In this document: positions 25,922 through 37,526 of the stretch, piece by piece
How positions within the stretch are numbered: the stretch's first letter is position 1
How the letters are laid out: every line of letters begins with the position of its first letter
Assembly: GCF_016924665.1 (NCBI RefSeq)
Contig: NZ_JAFFJT010000004.1
Location: 1-64,000 of the forward strand
From: Nocardioides sp. SYSU D00038
GTDB taxonomy: Bacteria; Actinomycetota; Actinomycetes; Propionibacteriales; Nocardioidaceae
Reading direction: 5' to 3'
DNA length: 64,000 nt
Translations under genes and position numbers: made by a program
Notes under the pieces: model-generated
What the model was told of the DNA's origin: nothing
The model's database searches: none
The model's input: only the letters and a program-made list of their open reading frames with translations

Positions 25922-26683
25922 ATGACCGTCTCCGACCTGTTCCGCCTCGACGGCAAGGTCGCCGTCGTCACCGGCGCCTCCAGCGGCCTGGGGGTCGCGT
26001 TCGCCCAGGCACTGGCCGAGGCCGGCGCCGACGTCGCTCTCGGTGCCCGCCGCGTCGACCGCCTCGCCAACACCGCCGCGCTCGTCGAGGCCGCCGGTCG
26101 CCGCGCCCTCCCGGTCGGCACCGACGTGTCCGACCCGCAGTCGTGCACCGACCTGGTGGCGCTCACGGTGGAGCAGCTCGGACGCGTGGACGTGCTGGTC
26201 AACAACGCCGGCGTCGGCACCGCGGTGCCCGCCACCCGGGAGACCCCGGAGCAGTTCCGCCAGGTCGTCGACGTCAACCTCCACGGCTGCTACTGGATGG
26301 CCCAGGCCTGCGGCCGGGTGATGGCGCCGGGGTCGAGCATCATCAACATCAGCTCGGTGCTCGGCATCACCACCGCCGGGCTCCCGCAGGCGGCGTACGC
26401 CGCGTCGAAGGCCGGGCTGATCGGCCTGACCCGCGACCTCGCCCAGCAGTGGACCGGCCGCAAGGGCATCCGGGTCAACGCGATCGCCCCGGGGTTCTTC
26501 ACCTCCGAGATGACCGACCTCTACCCACCCGGCTACCTGGAGTCGCAGCAGGCCCGGATCCCGGCCGGCCGCAAGGGCGACCCGCGCGAGCTGGCCGCGA
26601 CCGTGGTGTTCCTCGCCTCCGACGCCGCCGGCTACGTGACGGGTCAGACGCTCGCCGTCGACGGCGGCATGACGATCACCTGA
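25922..26683 (+). CDS. Short-chain dehydrogenase/reductase
   Basis: A 253-residue classical SDR. It has the cofactor motif TGASSGLG (residues 17-24), the NNAG motif, catalytic Ser in INISS, YAASK with the catalytic Tyr and Lys, and the C-terminal ASDAAGYVTGQTLAVDGG typical of the FabG-like group. A basic GARRVDR after the second strand suggests NADP(H) preference. ATGs at 25910, 25913 and 25922 compete; 25922 starts the conserved part. It faces away from the TetR gene and is probably repressed by it. The substrate is unknown. Confidence 0.9.
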   Translation: MTVSDLFRLDGKVAVVTGASSGLGVAFAQALAEAGADVALGARRVDRLANTAALVEAAGRRALPVGTDVSDPQSCTDLVALTVEQLGRVDVLVNNAGVGTAVPATRETPEQFRQVVDVNLHGCYWMAQACGRVMAPGSSIINISSVLGITTAGLPQAAYAASKAGLIGLTRDLAQQWTGRKGIRVNAIAPGFFTSEMTDLYPPGYLESQQARIPAGRKGDPRELAATVVFLASDAAGYVTGQTLAVDGGMTIT

Positions 26684-26712
26684 GCCCGGGCCCGGCCGGA
26701 ACCAGCCCGGCC

Positions 26713-30073
<3,361 letters not shown>

Positions 30074-30078
30074 CGCGG

Positions 30079-30164
30079 CGGTAGTCCGTGACGTTTTGGC
30101 CCTCGCGGGCCGGTAGTCCGTGACGTTTGGGTCCCGCGAGGGGCCCGAACGTCACGGACTACCG
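30079..30164. repeat. Triple hairpin repeat / bidirectional terminator
   Basis: The 18-mer CGGTAGTCCGTGACGTTT occurs at 30079-30096 and 30111-30128, and inverted (one mismatch) at 30147-30164. The second and third copies, joined by GGGTCCC-GCGA-GGGGCCC, form an almost uninterrupted 25-bp stem capped by a GCGA (GNRA) tetraloop. The first copy has its own GGCCC-TCGC-GGGCC hairpin. It fills the space between the convergent monooxygenase and cupin genes and includes the cupin stop codon. It probably terminates transcription from both sides. Confidence 0.8.
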
Positions 30165-30584
30165 CTCCCCGGCCAGCTCGAAGTCGGCGAAGTCGAAGCC
30201 CGGGGAGACCAGGCAGCTGACCAGGGCGTCGCCCTCGGCGGGGCGGGTGCGCTGCCAGACGCCGGCCGGTACGACGACCTGGGGCCGGGCGCCGTGGGCC
30301 ACGTCGATGCCGAGGGTGAGCACCTCGCCCTCGACCGGCCGGTCGGCGGCGCCCCCGAGCTGGAGCCGCACGGTGCCGACCTGGCCCACCCACACCTCGT
30401 CGGACGCGACCCGGTGCCAGGCGGAGGTCTCGCCCGCCGGCAGCAGGAAGTGGATGAGCGTGGCGGTCGGTCGCACCCGCCCGTCGGGCAGGGTCACGGT
30501 CTCGGGGGCCGCCCAGGTCTGGCGGTACCAGCCGCCCTCGGGGTGGGGCTGCAGGTCGAGGGCCTCGGCGAGCGGTGGGCGCAT
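30159..30584 (-). CDS. Cupin-superfamily (DUF985/Cupin_5) protein
   Basis: A 141-residue cupin. PHPEGGWYRQTW at the start, LIHFLLPAGETSAWHRVASDE (metal-binding His/Glu motif) and PQVVVPAGVWQRTRP are typical of the Cupin_5/DUF985 family. The C-terminal ALVSCLVSPGFDFADFEL is also the family ending. The biochemical role of this family is not established in general; some members resemble sugar-modifying enzymes. Its stop codon lies in the arm of a 25-bp hairpin shared with the convergent monooxygenase gene. Confidence 0.88.
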   Translation of the reverse strand: MRPPLAEALDLQPHPEGGWYRQTWAAPETVTLPDGRVRPTATLIHFLLPAGETSAWHRVASDEVWVGQVGTVRLQLGGAADRPVEGEVLTLGIDVAHGARPQVVVPAGVWQRTRPAEGDALVSCLVSPGFDFADFELAGER

Positions 30585-30635
30585 AGGCCCATCGTGGCAG
30601 CCGTCGGCCCGCTCCCCCGCCGCGGCCCGCAGCGG

Positions 30636-30779
30636 CTACGTGAAGATGCTGACCCCGCCCGGGCCCACGAGCAGCCCGACGATGATCAGCACGATGCCCC
30701 AGAGCGTCTCGCCCCGGACCAGGTTGACGATGCCGCCGATGACGAGGACCACGGCGATGATCCACAGCACGAACTCCAT
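30636..30779 (-). CDS. GPGG-motif small membrane protein
   Basis: A 47-residue protein, M-E-F-V-L-W-I-I then two hydrophobic helices separated by NLVRGETLWG, ending GLLVGPGGVSIFT. The GPGG near the C-terminus marks a family of tiny actinobacterial membrane proteins of unknown function. A strong ribosome-binding site, AGGTGGAGG, lies just upstream of the ATG, which supports real translation. It stands alone between the cupin and oxidoreductase genes. The 139 bp upstream of it (30780-30918) hold no other feature I can name. Confidence 0.75.
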   Translation of the reverse strand: MEFVLWIIAVVLVIGGIVNLVRGETLWGIVLIIVGLLVGPGGVSIFT

Positions 30780-30918
30780 GCCTCCACCTCTCTGTGCCGC
30801 TCCGGTGCGGGATCTCCGCCCCCGGCCCCCATGTCGACGTGACCGCCCGAGCGCTCGGTCGTGGCCCCCCAGTAGCCAGCGCGGCGATGCGGCAGACCCC
30901 CGCCGGCCGGTGGACGGC

Positions 30919-32064
30919 TCAGTGGGCAGCCCACTCCCGCCCGAACCAGCGGCGCACCCGGCTGCTCCCGAACTCCGCCTTGTCGGTGCCGAGCGCCGTG
31001 GAGGCGGCCTCGAAGCGACCGGCCGGCCGCTCCCCGGTGCGGAAGGTGACCTCGACCCTCGCCACCTCGTCGCGGCCGAGCTCGAGGTAGCAGACCCCGG
31101 TGCCGTCGTACGTCGCAGCGGCGTCGCCGGCGGCGCGGTGCCGCTCGACGATCCGCTCCGCGACGACCGCGGCCTGGCCCTCGGCGAACACGCCGGCCTT
31201 GGGGGTGCCGACGCTGGTGACGTCGCCCACGGCGTAGACGTCGGGGTGGGCGGTCTCGAGGGTCAGCGGGTCGACCGGCACCCAGCCGTCGACGCAGAGC
31301 CCCGACTCGGCGACCACCCGGGGCACCCGGTGGGTCGGCACGCCGAGGAACAGGTCGAACGGCATCTCGCCGCCGTCGGCGAGCACGGCCACCCGGCGCT
31401 CGGGGTCGAGGGCGCGCACCAGGGTCTCCGGGTGCCACTCGATCCCCCGCTCGGCGAACGCCGCCAGCACCGCCTCCGACGCGGCGGGCGACGGCGGGAT
31501 CGGTGCGCCCAGCGGCATTACCAGCGCCACCTCCGACTGCTCGCGCAGGCCGCGCTCCACGAGCAGGTCGTGCACGAGCAGCGCGGTCTCGCTGGGCGCC
31601 GGCGGGCACTTGAACGGCGTCGAGGTGACCCCGACGACCACCCGGCCGCCCGGGAACTCCTCGAGCACCCGGCGGGCGGCGAACGCGCCCGGCACCGAGT
31701 AGAACTCGTGGCCGGCCTCGACCAGCCCCGGGGTGGCCTCGGGGTGCAGGTCGGCACCGAGCGCCACGACGAGCACGTCGGCCTCGAAGGTGCCGGCGTC
31801 GGTCTCGACCCGCTTGGCCGCCGGGTCGATCGCGGTGATCGCGGCCGGCACGAAGCGCACGCCCGGCTTGACCAGGTCGCGGTAGGGGTGGAGCACGTGG
31901 TCCGCCGTGGTGCGCCCGAACATCACGTCGAGCTTGGAGAAGCCGAACACGAAGCCCTCCGCGCGGTCGACCAGCACCACCTCGGCGGCGTCGCCCAGCT
32001 CCTCCGAAAGCCGGCTCGACAGCTCCAGCCCGCCGAACCCCGCACCCAGCACCAACACCCGCAT
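30919..32064 (-). CDS. NAD(P)/FAD-dependent oxidoreductase (NDH-2/sulfide:quinone reductase-like)
   Basis: A 381-residue flavoprotein of the two-dinucleotide-binding-domain type. The N-terminal VLVLGAGFGGLELSSRL binds FAD, VLVVALGADLHP follows the second Rossmann strand and DVYAVGDVTSVGTPKAGVF is the C-terminal FAD motif. KCPPAPSETA resembles the Cys region of sulfide:quinone reductases, but a second redox Cys is not obvious. It could oxidise NADH or sulfide with a membrane quinone, or act in detoxification. The ATG at 32064 has AGGAG upstream. It is divergent from a small secreted-protein gene across 198 bp, in which I see only a weak TAGAGT -10-like hexamer. Confidence 0.82.
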   Translation of the reverse strand: MRVLVLGAGFGGLELSSRLSEELGDAAEVVLVDRAEGFVFGFSKLDVMFGRTTADHVLHPYRDLVKPGVRFVPAAITAIDPAAKRVETDAGTFEADVLVVALGADLHPEATPGLVEAGHEFYSVPGAFAARRVLEEFPGGRVVVGVTSTPFKCPPAPSETALLVHDLLVERGLREQSEVALVMPLGAPIPPSPAASEAVLAAFAERGIEWHPETLVRALDPERRVAVLADGGEMPFDLFLGVPTHRVPRVVAESGLCVDGWVPVDPLTLETAHPDVYAVGDVTSVGTPKAGVFAEGQAAVVAERIVERHRAAGDAAATYDGTGVCYLELGRDEVARVEVTFRTGERPAGRFEAASTALGTDKAEFGSSRVRRWFGREWAAH

Positions 32065-32262
32065 CCGCCTGCTCCTCACGCTCGTCCGGCGTGTGGACTC
32101 TAGCGACCGGACGTCGACGAGCCGGCCACCACCGCCGTGCGCGACTTCGTCCCGACCGCGCTGCGGGTGCGCGTGACACGACCTCCTCCGCCTCGTTGTA
32201 GCAGTCGACGCCATCCGTACCCGTCCGCGCTCCACGTCCCGAGCACTGAGAGACGAGCACCC

Positions 32263-32646
32263 ATGAAGATCTTGGCCCACCGACACCTGGCCGCGTTCGT
32301 CCTCGTGGTCGCCACCCTCACGATGGGCGTCCCCCCTGTCGCGACGGCCGCGCCTGCCTCCGCTACGTCCGCGTCCACGGAGGCGTCCAGGCAGGCCTCC
32401 TGGGCCCACCGGTTCAGCACGACGTTCGAGCGGCACGCGAACAATCGGCGCTGGGGCTGGGTCAAGCGCCACACCCGCAAGGCGCGCGACGTCCGCGAGA
32501 TCAAGAAGGCCCGGTCCTACATGCGGTTCGCCAATCCGCACTGCGAGACCAGTGGCCGCACCGGATTCTGCGACTACGGTCTCGTCCTCAACCTCAAGCG
32601 CACCCGGGGCAAGGTCGTGATCACCGGCACCTGGTACCTGGACTGA
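32263..32646 (+). CDS. Small secreted protein of unknown function
   Basis: A 127-residue protein with a signal peptide (HLAAFVLVVATLTMGVPPVATAAPA). The mature part, of about 95 residues, is basic, with WAHRFSTTFERHANNRRWGWVKRHTR and a two-Cys loop, HCETSGRTGFC, that could form a disulfide. It ends in a predicted beta hairpin (VVITGTWYLD). I do not recognise the family. Codon use is visibly less GC-biased than in its neighbours (for example AAGATCTTG and TTCGCCAATCCG), which may point to horizontal origin. The ATG at 32263 was chosen because it begins the signal peptide. Confidence 0.65.
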   Translation: MKILAHRHLAAFVLVVATLTMGVPPVATAAPASATSASTEASRQASWAHRFSTTFERHANNRRWGWVKRHTRKARDVREIKKARSYMRFANPHCETSGRTGFCDYGLVLNLKRTRGKVVITGTWYLD

Positions 32647-32656
32647 CGGCTCGGGC

Positions 32657-33661
32657 CTACCGGCCGCCACGACCACGCACGACAGCACCCGACGGGCCGT
32701 CGTAGCGGGTGACGAGCGCCGCGGCCCGCTCGCGCAGGGCGGAGCGCAGCGACGGCGGCGAGAGCGCCTCGGCGCGGGTGCCGAGCTGCCACAGCGCCCA
32801 CTCGGCGTGCCAGGCGTCCTCGTAGGTCACCTCCAGCCGCAGCCAGCCGTCCGCGTCGGGCTCCTCGGCGCGCACGGCGACGGCGTGCGCCAGCAGGGCC
32901 TCCCGATGCGCGGGGTCGACCCGCACCTGCACCGCGAGGTGGCCGTCGGCGAGGAACTGCGCGCACCGCTCGCGCCAGACCCAGTCGAGGTCGACCCGCT
33001 CGGGCCGCTCCGCCGCCTCGGCCAGCTCCTCGGCGACCAGCACCCTCGACAGGCGGTAGGTGCGGTCGGCCCCGGCGCGGGTCGCGAGCAGGTACGGGCG
33101 GTCGCGGACGGTGACCAGGCCGATCGGGTCGACCGTGCGCCACTCGGCCTCCCGGCCGCTGGCGGCGTAGTGGAGGCGGAGCCGGTGCCCGGCGAGCACG
33201 GCCCGCCGGACCACGGCCATCGTGGCGGCCGGCACCTCCTCGACGACGGTCGATCGGCGCGAGAGCAGGTCGGTCTCGGGCTCGACGAGGAACCGCTGGG
33301 CCAGCCCGTCGACGGTGGTCCGGTGGTCTTCCGGCAGTGCGTCGACGACCTTGCGCAGCGCCGAGGCGAGCGCCGGCCCGAGCCCGAACACCTGCTCGCC
33401 GCGCGCCGAGCCGGCAGCGAGCAGGGCGAGCGCCTCGTCGTGGTTGAGCCCGGTGAGCTCGGTGCGGAAGCCGGGCAGCAGGGCGAAGCCGCCGTGCCGG
33501 CCGCGCTCGGCGTAGACCGGGACGCCGGCCGCCGAGAGCGCCTCGACGTCGCGCAGCACGGTGCGTGTCGAGACCTCCAGCTCCCGGGCCAGGGTGGCCG
33601 CGCTCAAGCGACCGCGCTGGCGCAGCAGCAGCACCAGCGAGACCAACCTGTCAGCACGCAC
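32657..33661 (-). CDS. WYL-domain transcriptional regulator (YafY/DeoR-like)
   Basis: A 334-residue regulator. The N-terminal HTH_11 winged helix (RLVSLVLLLRQRGRLSAATLARELEVSTRTVLRDVEAL) is followed by a WYL domain and a C-terminal extension (WCX). The WYL triad is not literal; the segment RTVDPIGLVTVRDRPYLLATR corresponds to it. Such proteins bind nucleic-acid or nucleotide ligands and repress or activate nearby genes, including in DNA-damage and phage-defence contexts; no defence genes are visible here. The GTG at 33661 is the start. It is divergent from ridA with 60 bp between, so ridA may be its target. Confidence 0.88.
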   Translation of the reverse strand: MRADRLVSLVLLLRQRGRLSAATLARELEVSTRTVLRDVEALSAAGVPVYAERGRHGGFALLPGFRTELTGLNHDEALALLAAGSARGEQVFGLGPALASALRKVVDALPEDHRTTVDGLAQRFLVEPETDLLSRRSTVVEEVPAATMAVVRRAVLAGHRLRLHYAASGREAEWRTVDPIGLVTVRDRPYLLATRAGADRTYRLSRVLVAEELAEAAERPERVDLDWVWRERCAQFLADGHLAVQVRVDPAHREALLAHAVAVRAEEPDADGWLRLEVTYEDAWHAEWALWQLGTRAEALSPPSLRSALRERAAALVTRYDGPSGAVVRGRGGR

Positions 33662-33721
33662 CCCAGGACGCTACCGAATACATGACCGAGGGTGTCGTGA
33701 TTGCTCGGCAGGCTGCCGCCC

Positions 33722-34123
33722 ATGACGATCAACAGGACAGCAGTCAACCCCGTCACCTGGTCCCTCGCCCTGGGCTTCAACCAGGGCGAGGTGGTCTCCG
33801 GGCACACCCGCACGCTCTACTGCTCCGGCCAGGCCGCCACCGACGCCGACGGTCGGCCGCAGCACGCCGGCGACCCCGCCGCCCAGCTCGCGCTCGCCCT
33901 GGACAACCTCGAGGCGGTGCTGGCCGAGGCCGGCATGTCGCTGGCCGACCTGGTGCGGCTGAACGTGCACACCACCGACGTCGACGCCCTGTTCCCCCAC
34001 TACGGCGTGCTCGCCGCGCGGCTCGGCGCGGCGGGGGTGGCCCCGCCCACCACGATGCTCGGCGTCAACCGGCTGGCGCTGCCCGGGCTGGTGGTCGAGC
34101 TGGAGGGGACTGCCGTGGCGTGA
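33722..34123 (+). CDS. RidA-family protein
   Basis: A 133-residue member of the RidA/YjgF family. It has RTLYCSGQAATDADGRPQHAGDPAAQ, LDNLEAVLAEAGMSLADLVRLNVHTTDVD and a C-terminal ALPGLVVELEGTAVA. The classical enamine-deaminase subfamily has an Arg in a C-terminal pocket motif; here the equivalent segment reads TMLGVNRLALPG, so it may belong to another RidA subgroup. It could hydrolyse reactive enamines or imines. The ATG at 33722 was chosen because the conserved part begins there. It is divergent from the WYL regulator. Confidence 0.85.
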   Translation: MTINRTAVNPVTWSLALGFNQGEVVSGHTRTLYCSGQAATDADGRPQHAGDPAAQLALALDNLEAVLAEAGMSLADLVRLNVHTTDVDALFPHYGVLAARLGAAGVAPPTTMLGVNRLALPGLVVELEGTAVA

Positions 34124-34230
34124 GGCTTGCGTGGGTGTGACTCCGGGGACGGGGGTCCGTGGGGCGGGTGGCCGTGATGGCCGACCCGCGGCTGCCTCGC
34201 CGTTCGCTCCACGTGCCGTCGACACACACG

Positions 34231-34263
34231 CAGAAGGCCCGCCGCGTAGCGGCGGGCCTTCTG
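34231..34263. terminator. Strong bidirectional terminator beside tRNA-Ala
   Basis: A perfect 15-bp stem, CAGAAGGCCCGCCGC / GCGGCGGGCCTTCTG with a GTA loop. It begins 7 bp beyond the 3' end of the leftward tRNA gene and 107 bp past the rightward ridA stop. The AGAAGG base gives CCTTCTG at the end on either strand, so it can serve both transcripts. Confidence 0.85.
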
Positions 34264-34270
34264 CGATGTG

Positions 34271-34343
34271 TGGAGCTGAGGGGACTCGAACCCCTGACCC
34301 TCTGCATGCCATGCAGATGCGCTACCAGCTGCGCCACAGCCCC
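34271..34343 (-). tRNA. tRNA-Ala (anticodon GGC)
   Basis: A 73-nt cloverleaf on the minus strand. The acceptor stem GGGGCTG pairs with CAGCTCC (one G-U). The D arm is GCGCAGCTGGTAGCGC, the anticodon stem TCTGC/GCAGA has the loop ATGGCAT (anticodon GGC), and the T arm is AGGGG-TTCGAGT-CCCCT. The G3-U70 pair is the classical alanine identity element. The CCA end is not encoded beyond the discriminator A. A perfect terminator follows. No other tRNA is visible in the window. Confidence 0.95.
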
Positions 34344-34386
34344 GTGCCGTCTCCCGTCGGTCTCCCGTCGGGCAACTCGCGGAATA

Positions 34387-35022
34387 CTAGCCAACGGCGC
34401 CGCGCGACGCGAAATCGGGGGTCCGGTTGTAGGCGGTGAGCGCCAGGCCGTCGGAGTGGGGGTGCTCGACGAGCTCCAGCCAGCCGCAGTTGCCCAGCGG
34501 GCCGAGGGTCTCCAGCGCGGGGTCCGGCCAGCCCAGCAGGGCCGCGACGGTCATCCGCAGGGCGGCGCCGTGGGAGACCGCGACCCCCAGTCCCCCGGGC
34601 GGCACGGCGGCGAGCAGGTCCGCCACGGCCGCGGTCATCCGGGCGCGTACGGCGACGGTCGGCTCGGCGCCGGGGACGGCGTCGTAGCGGGCCAGGCGGA
34701 ACTGCGCGAACTCCTCGGGGGCCAGCGCGGCGTACTCGTCGTGGGTGAGCCCCTGCCGCGGCCCGAGGTCGCACTCGCGCAGCCGCGGGTCGGTGCGGAC
34801 CTCCAGCCCGGTCGCCGCGGCGACGTACGACGCGGTGACGGCGGCCCGGGTCAGGTCGCTGCTCCACAGCACGTCCGGGCGCAGCGGCGCCACGCACGCG
34901 GCCAGCCGCTCCGCCTGGGCGTGGCCGGTCTCGTCGAGCTCGGCGTCGAGCTGGCCCTGCACGCGCTTGGCGTGGTTCCAGGCGGTGCGACCGTGCCGGG
35001 CCAGGATCAGCCGGCGGGTCAC
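34387..35022 (-). CDS. Histidine phosphatase-family protein (GpgP-like)
   Basis: A 211-residue phosphoglycerate-mutase-fold phosphatase. RHGRTAWNHAKRVQGQLD carries the catalytic His10, ECDLGPRQGLTHDEY the acid, and VSHGAALRM the second catalytic His. Its place directly after rsfS and nadD equals that of Rv2419c, a glucosyl-3-phosphoglycerate phosphatase in Mycobacterium, so that activity is a reasonable but unproven guess. The GTG start overlaps the rsfS TGA by 4 bases. The tRNA-Ala gene lies downstream. Confidence 0.88.
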   Translation of the reverse strand: MTRRLILARHGRTAWNHAKRVQGQLDAELDETGHAQAERLAACVAPLRPDVLWSSDLTRAAVTASYVAAATGLEVRTDPRLRECDLGPRQGLTHDEYAALAPEEFAQFRLARYDAVPGAEPTVAVRARMTAAVADLLAAVPPGGLGVAVSHGAALRMTVAALLGWPDPALETLGPLGNCGWLELVEHPHSDGLALTAYNRTPDFASRGAVG

Positions 35023-35396
35023 CGCTCGTGAGAGGTGACGTCCGCGGGCAGCTCGATCGTGGGGCAGTCGCGCCACAGCCGCTCGAGGGCGTAGAACTGC
35101 CGCTCCTCCTCGTGCTGCACGTGCACGACGACCTCGCCGTAGTCGATGAGCACCCATCGACCGTCGCGCTCGCCCTCGCGGCGGATCGGCTTGGCGCCGA
35201 TCTCGCGCAGCTTGTCCTCGACCTCGTCGACGATGGCCTTGACCTGGCGGTCGTTGCCGGCGGAGGCGAGCACGAAGGCGTCGGTGATGGCCAGCTGCTC
35301 GCTGACGTCGAACGCGATGATCTGCGAGGCGAGCTTGTCGGAGGCCGCACGGGCGGCGGCGTGGACGAGCTCGACGGCGTGGTCGGTGGCGGTCAT
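35019..35396 (-). CDS. rsfS: Ribosomal silencing factor RsfS
   Basis: A 125-residue protein of the RsfS/DUF143 (Iojap) family. It shows [46 protein letters not shown] and the [10 protein letters not shown] helix. RsfS binds ribosomal protein L14 and blocks joining of the 30S and 50S subunits during starvation. Its ATG overlaps the nadD TGA (ATGA) and its TGA overlaps the phosphatase GTG, so the three genes form a tightly coupled unit. Confidence 0.96.
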   Translation of the reverse strand: MTATDHAVELVHAAARAASDKLASQIIAFDVSEQLAITDAFVLASAGNDRQVKAIVDEVEDKLREIGAKPIRREGERDGRWVLIDYGEVVVHVQHEEERQFYALERLWRDCPTIELPADVTSHER

Positions 35397-36040
35397 GCGA
35401 ATTCCCGGGTCTCGGTCTGGGGGTAGAGGTGGTGCTTCCCGATGTACTGCACCACACCGTCCGGCACGAGGTACCACACGGGCTCCCCGCGACGCTGGCG
35501 CGCACGGCAGTCGGTGGACGAGATCGCCAATGCGGGGATCTCGACCATGGTGACCCGGTCCGAAGGGATCGAGGCCAGCGTCGCGGCGTCCATCTCGTGG
35601 CCGGGCCGGGTGCAGCCGACGAACCGGGCCAGCGCGAACAGCTCCTGGGGCTCGCGCCAGGTGAAGATGTCGGCGAGGGCGTCGGCGCCGGTGATGAAGA
35701 ACAGCTCGTCGTCGGGCCGCGCCGCCTTGAGGTCGCGCAGCGTGTCGATCGTGTACGTCGGGCCGTCGCGCTCGATGTCGACGCGCGAGACCGTGAACCG
35801 CGGGTTGGCGGCGGTCGCGATCACCGTCATCAGGTAGCGGTGCTCGGCGAGTGAGACCTCGCGGTCGGACTTCTGCCAGGGGTCGCCGGTGGGCACGAAG
35901 ACGACCTCGTCGAGGTCGAACCACGACTGCACCTCGGACGCCGCGACCAGGTGGCCGTGGTGGATCGGGTCGAAGGTGCCGCCCATGACGCCGACCCGGC
36001 GACCGCCGGTCACGGCGTCAGGAGTGCTCGCGTCCGCCAC
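35393..36040 (-). CDS. nadD: Nicotinate-nucleotide adenylyltransferase
   Basis: A 215-residue nucleotidyltransferase with [15 protein letters not shown] (HxGH motif), [11 protein letters not shown] for substrate binding, [13 protein letters not shown] and the C-terminal [21 protein letters not shown] (SSTxxR motif). It makes deamido-NAD from nicotinate mononucleotide and ATP. The GTG at 36040 overlaps the end of the small membrane-protein gene by 23 bp; a GTG at 36013 (giving [12 protein letters not shown]) is just downstream of that stop and may be the true start. No clear ribosome-binding site separates the two. Confidence 0.95.
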   Translation of the reverse strand: MADASTPDAVTGGRRVGVMGGTFDPIHHGHLVAASEVQSWFDLDEVVFVPTGDPWQKSDREVSLAEHRYLMTVIATAANPRFTVSRVDIERDGPTYTIDTLRDLKAARPDDELFFITGADALADIFTWREPQELFALARFVGCTRPGHEMDAATLASIPSDRVTMVEIPALAISSTDCRARQRRGEPVWYLVPDGVVQYIGKHHLYPQTETREFA

Positions 36041-36170
36041 CGAAGGCGATCAGCCCGAGGAGCAGGCCCAGCAGGATGACCAGCGTGATGGCCCCGATGC
36101 CCCAGGAGAGGGCGTCGTTGACCTCGTGGTGCTCCTCGGCGGCGGCGACGGTCAGTGCGGTGAGCGACAT
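36018..36170 (-). CDS. Small single-span membrane protein
   Basis: A 50-residue protein with a short acidic/His-containing N-terminus ([16 protein letters not shown]), one hydrophobic helix ([19 protein letters not shown]) and a GGGREHS tail. I do not recognise a function. An upstream in-frame ATG at 36179 would add three residues. It lies between proA and nadD in the same direction. Overlap or close spacing with nadD suggests co-transcription. It is too short for homology-free assignment, but the clean helix and its place in the group favour a real gene. Confidence 0.6.
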   Translation of the reverse strand: MSLTALTVAAAEEHHEVNDALSWGIGAITLVILLGLLLGLIAFGGGREHS

Positions 36171-36199
36171 GCCCGACATCGTAACGGTCGGTCCGGGGG

Positions 36200-37450
36200 T
36201 CAGCGGACGTGGCCGTCGCCGGTGACGACGTACTTGGTCGAGGTCATCTCGGGCAGCCCCATCGGGCCACGGGCGTGCAGCTTCTGCGTGCTGATCCCGA
36301 TCTCGGCGCCGAAGCCGAACTCGCCGCCGTCGGTGAACCGGGTCGAGGCGTTGACCAGCACCGCTGCGGAGTCGACGGCGGCCACGAACCGCCGGGCGGC
36401 GGCCTGGTCCTCGGTGACGATCGCCTCGGTGTGCTGGCTGCTGAACCGGCGGATGTGGGCCACCGCCGCGTCGAGGTCGGGCACGACCGCGGCGGAGATG
36501 TCGAGCGAGAGGTACTCGGCGGCGTGGTCGTCGTCGGTCGCCGGCAGCACGCCGTCGTGGGCGGCGAACGCGGGGTCGCCGTGGATCGTCACCCCGGCCT
36601 CCTGCAGGGCCGTCACCACACGGGGCAGGAAGGTGTCGGCCAGGTCGGCGTGCACCAGCAGCGACTCGGCGGCGTTGCAGACGCTGGTGCGGTGGGTCTT
36701 GGCGTTGAGCACGATCGCCAGCGCCTTGTCGAGGTCGGCGGCGCGGTCGACGTAGACGTGGCAGTTGCCGACCCCGGTCTCGATCACCGGCACGGTCGAC
36801 TCCTCGACCACGCTGTTGATCAGGCCGGCGCCGCCGCGCGGGATCAGCACGTCGACCAGCCCGCGGGCCCGCATCAGCGCCTTGACGGTGTCGTGGGAGT
36901 CGGCCGGCACCAGCTGGACGACGTCGGCGGGCAGGCCGGCCCCGACGGCGGCGTCGCGGAGCACCTCGACGATCGCGGCGTTCGACGCCGCCGCGCTCGA
37001 GCTGCCGCGCAGGAGGACCGCGTTGCCGGACTTCAGGCACAGGCCAGCGGCGTCGGCAGTGACGTTGGGGCGGGCCTCGTAGATCATGCCGACGACGCCG
37101 AACGGCACCCGCACCTGGCGCAGCTCCAGGCCGTTGGCCAGGGTGCTGCCGCGCACCACCTCCCCCACCGGGTCGGGCAGGCCGGCGACGTCGCGCAGCC
37201 CCTGGGCCATCCCGGCGAGGCGCTCCTCGGTGAGGCGCAGCCGGTCGACGACGTTGGGCGGGGTGCCGCCCTCCTCCGCCCGCCGCACGTCGTCGGCGTT
37301 CGCCGGCAGCAGCTCGGCGGCCCGGGCCTCCAGCGCGTCGGCCATGGCGTGCAGCGCGGCGTCCTTGGTGGCGCGGGTGGCCAGGGCCAGCTCGTGGCTG
37401 GCGGCCCGCGCCCGGGCCGCCAGGTTGCGGACGTCCTGCTCGCTCGTCAT
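36200..37450 (-). CDS. proA: Gamma-glutamyl-phosphate reductase (glutamate-5-semialdehyde dehydrogenase)
   Basis: A 416-residue aldehyde-dehydrogenase-fold enzyme of proline synthesis. [17 protein letters not shown] and [11 protein letters not shown] form the NADPH-binding part, and [11 protein letters not shown] carries the catalytic Cys. [28 protein letters not shown] is the C-terminal ProA signature. It reduces gamma-glutamyl phosphate made by ProB; proB is not in this window. The ATG at 37450 was chosen because conservation begins there and TGAGGG precedes it. The gene is divergent from the phosphoesterase gene with 76 bp between starts. Confidence 0.97.
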   Translation of the reverse strand: MTSEQDVRNLAARARAASHELALATRATKDAALHAMADALEARAAELLPANADDVRRAEEGGTPPNVVDRLRLTEERLAGMAQGLRDVAGLPDPVGEVVRGSTLANGLELRQVRVPFGVVGMIYEARPNVTADAAGLCLKSGNAVLLRGSSSAAASNAAIVEVLRDAAVGAGLPADVVQLVPADSHDTVKALMRARGLVDVLIPRGGAGLINSVVEESTVPVIETGVGNCHVYVDRAADLDKALAIVLNAKTHRTSVCNAAESLLVHADLADTFLPRVVTALQEAGVTIHGDPAFAAHDGVLPATDDDHAAEYLSLDISAAVVPDLDAAVAHIRRFSSQHTEAIVTEDQAAARRFVAAVDSAAVLVNASTRFTDGGEFGFGAEIGISTQKLHARGPMGLPEMTSTKYVVTGDGHVR

Positions 37451-37526
37451 GCCCTCAGGATAGGTGGGTCGGGCCGCCGCCGAGGGCTCGTCCCAGCCTC
37501 GCGAGCGGGCCCGTATCGTCCCCGGC

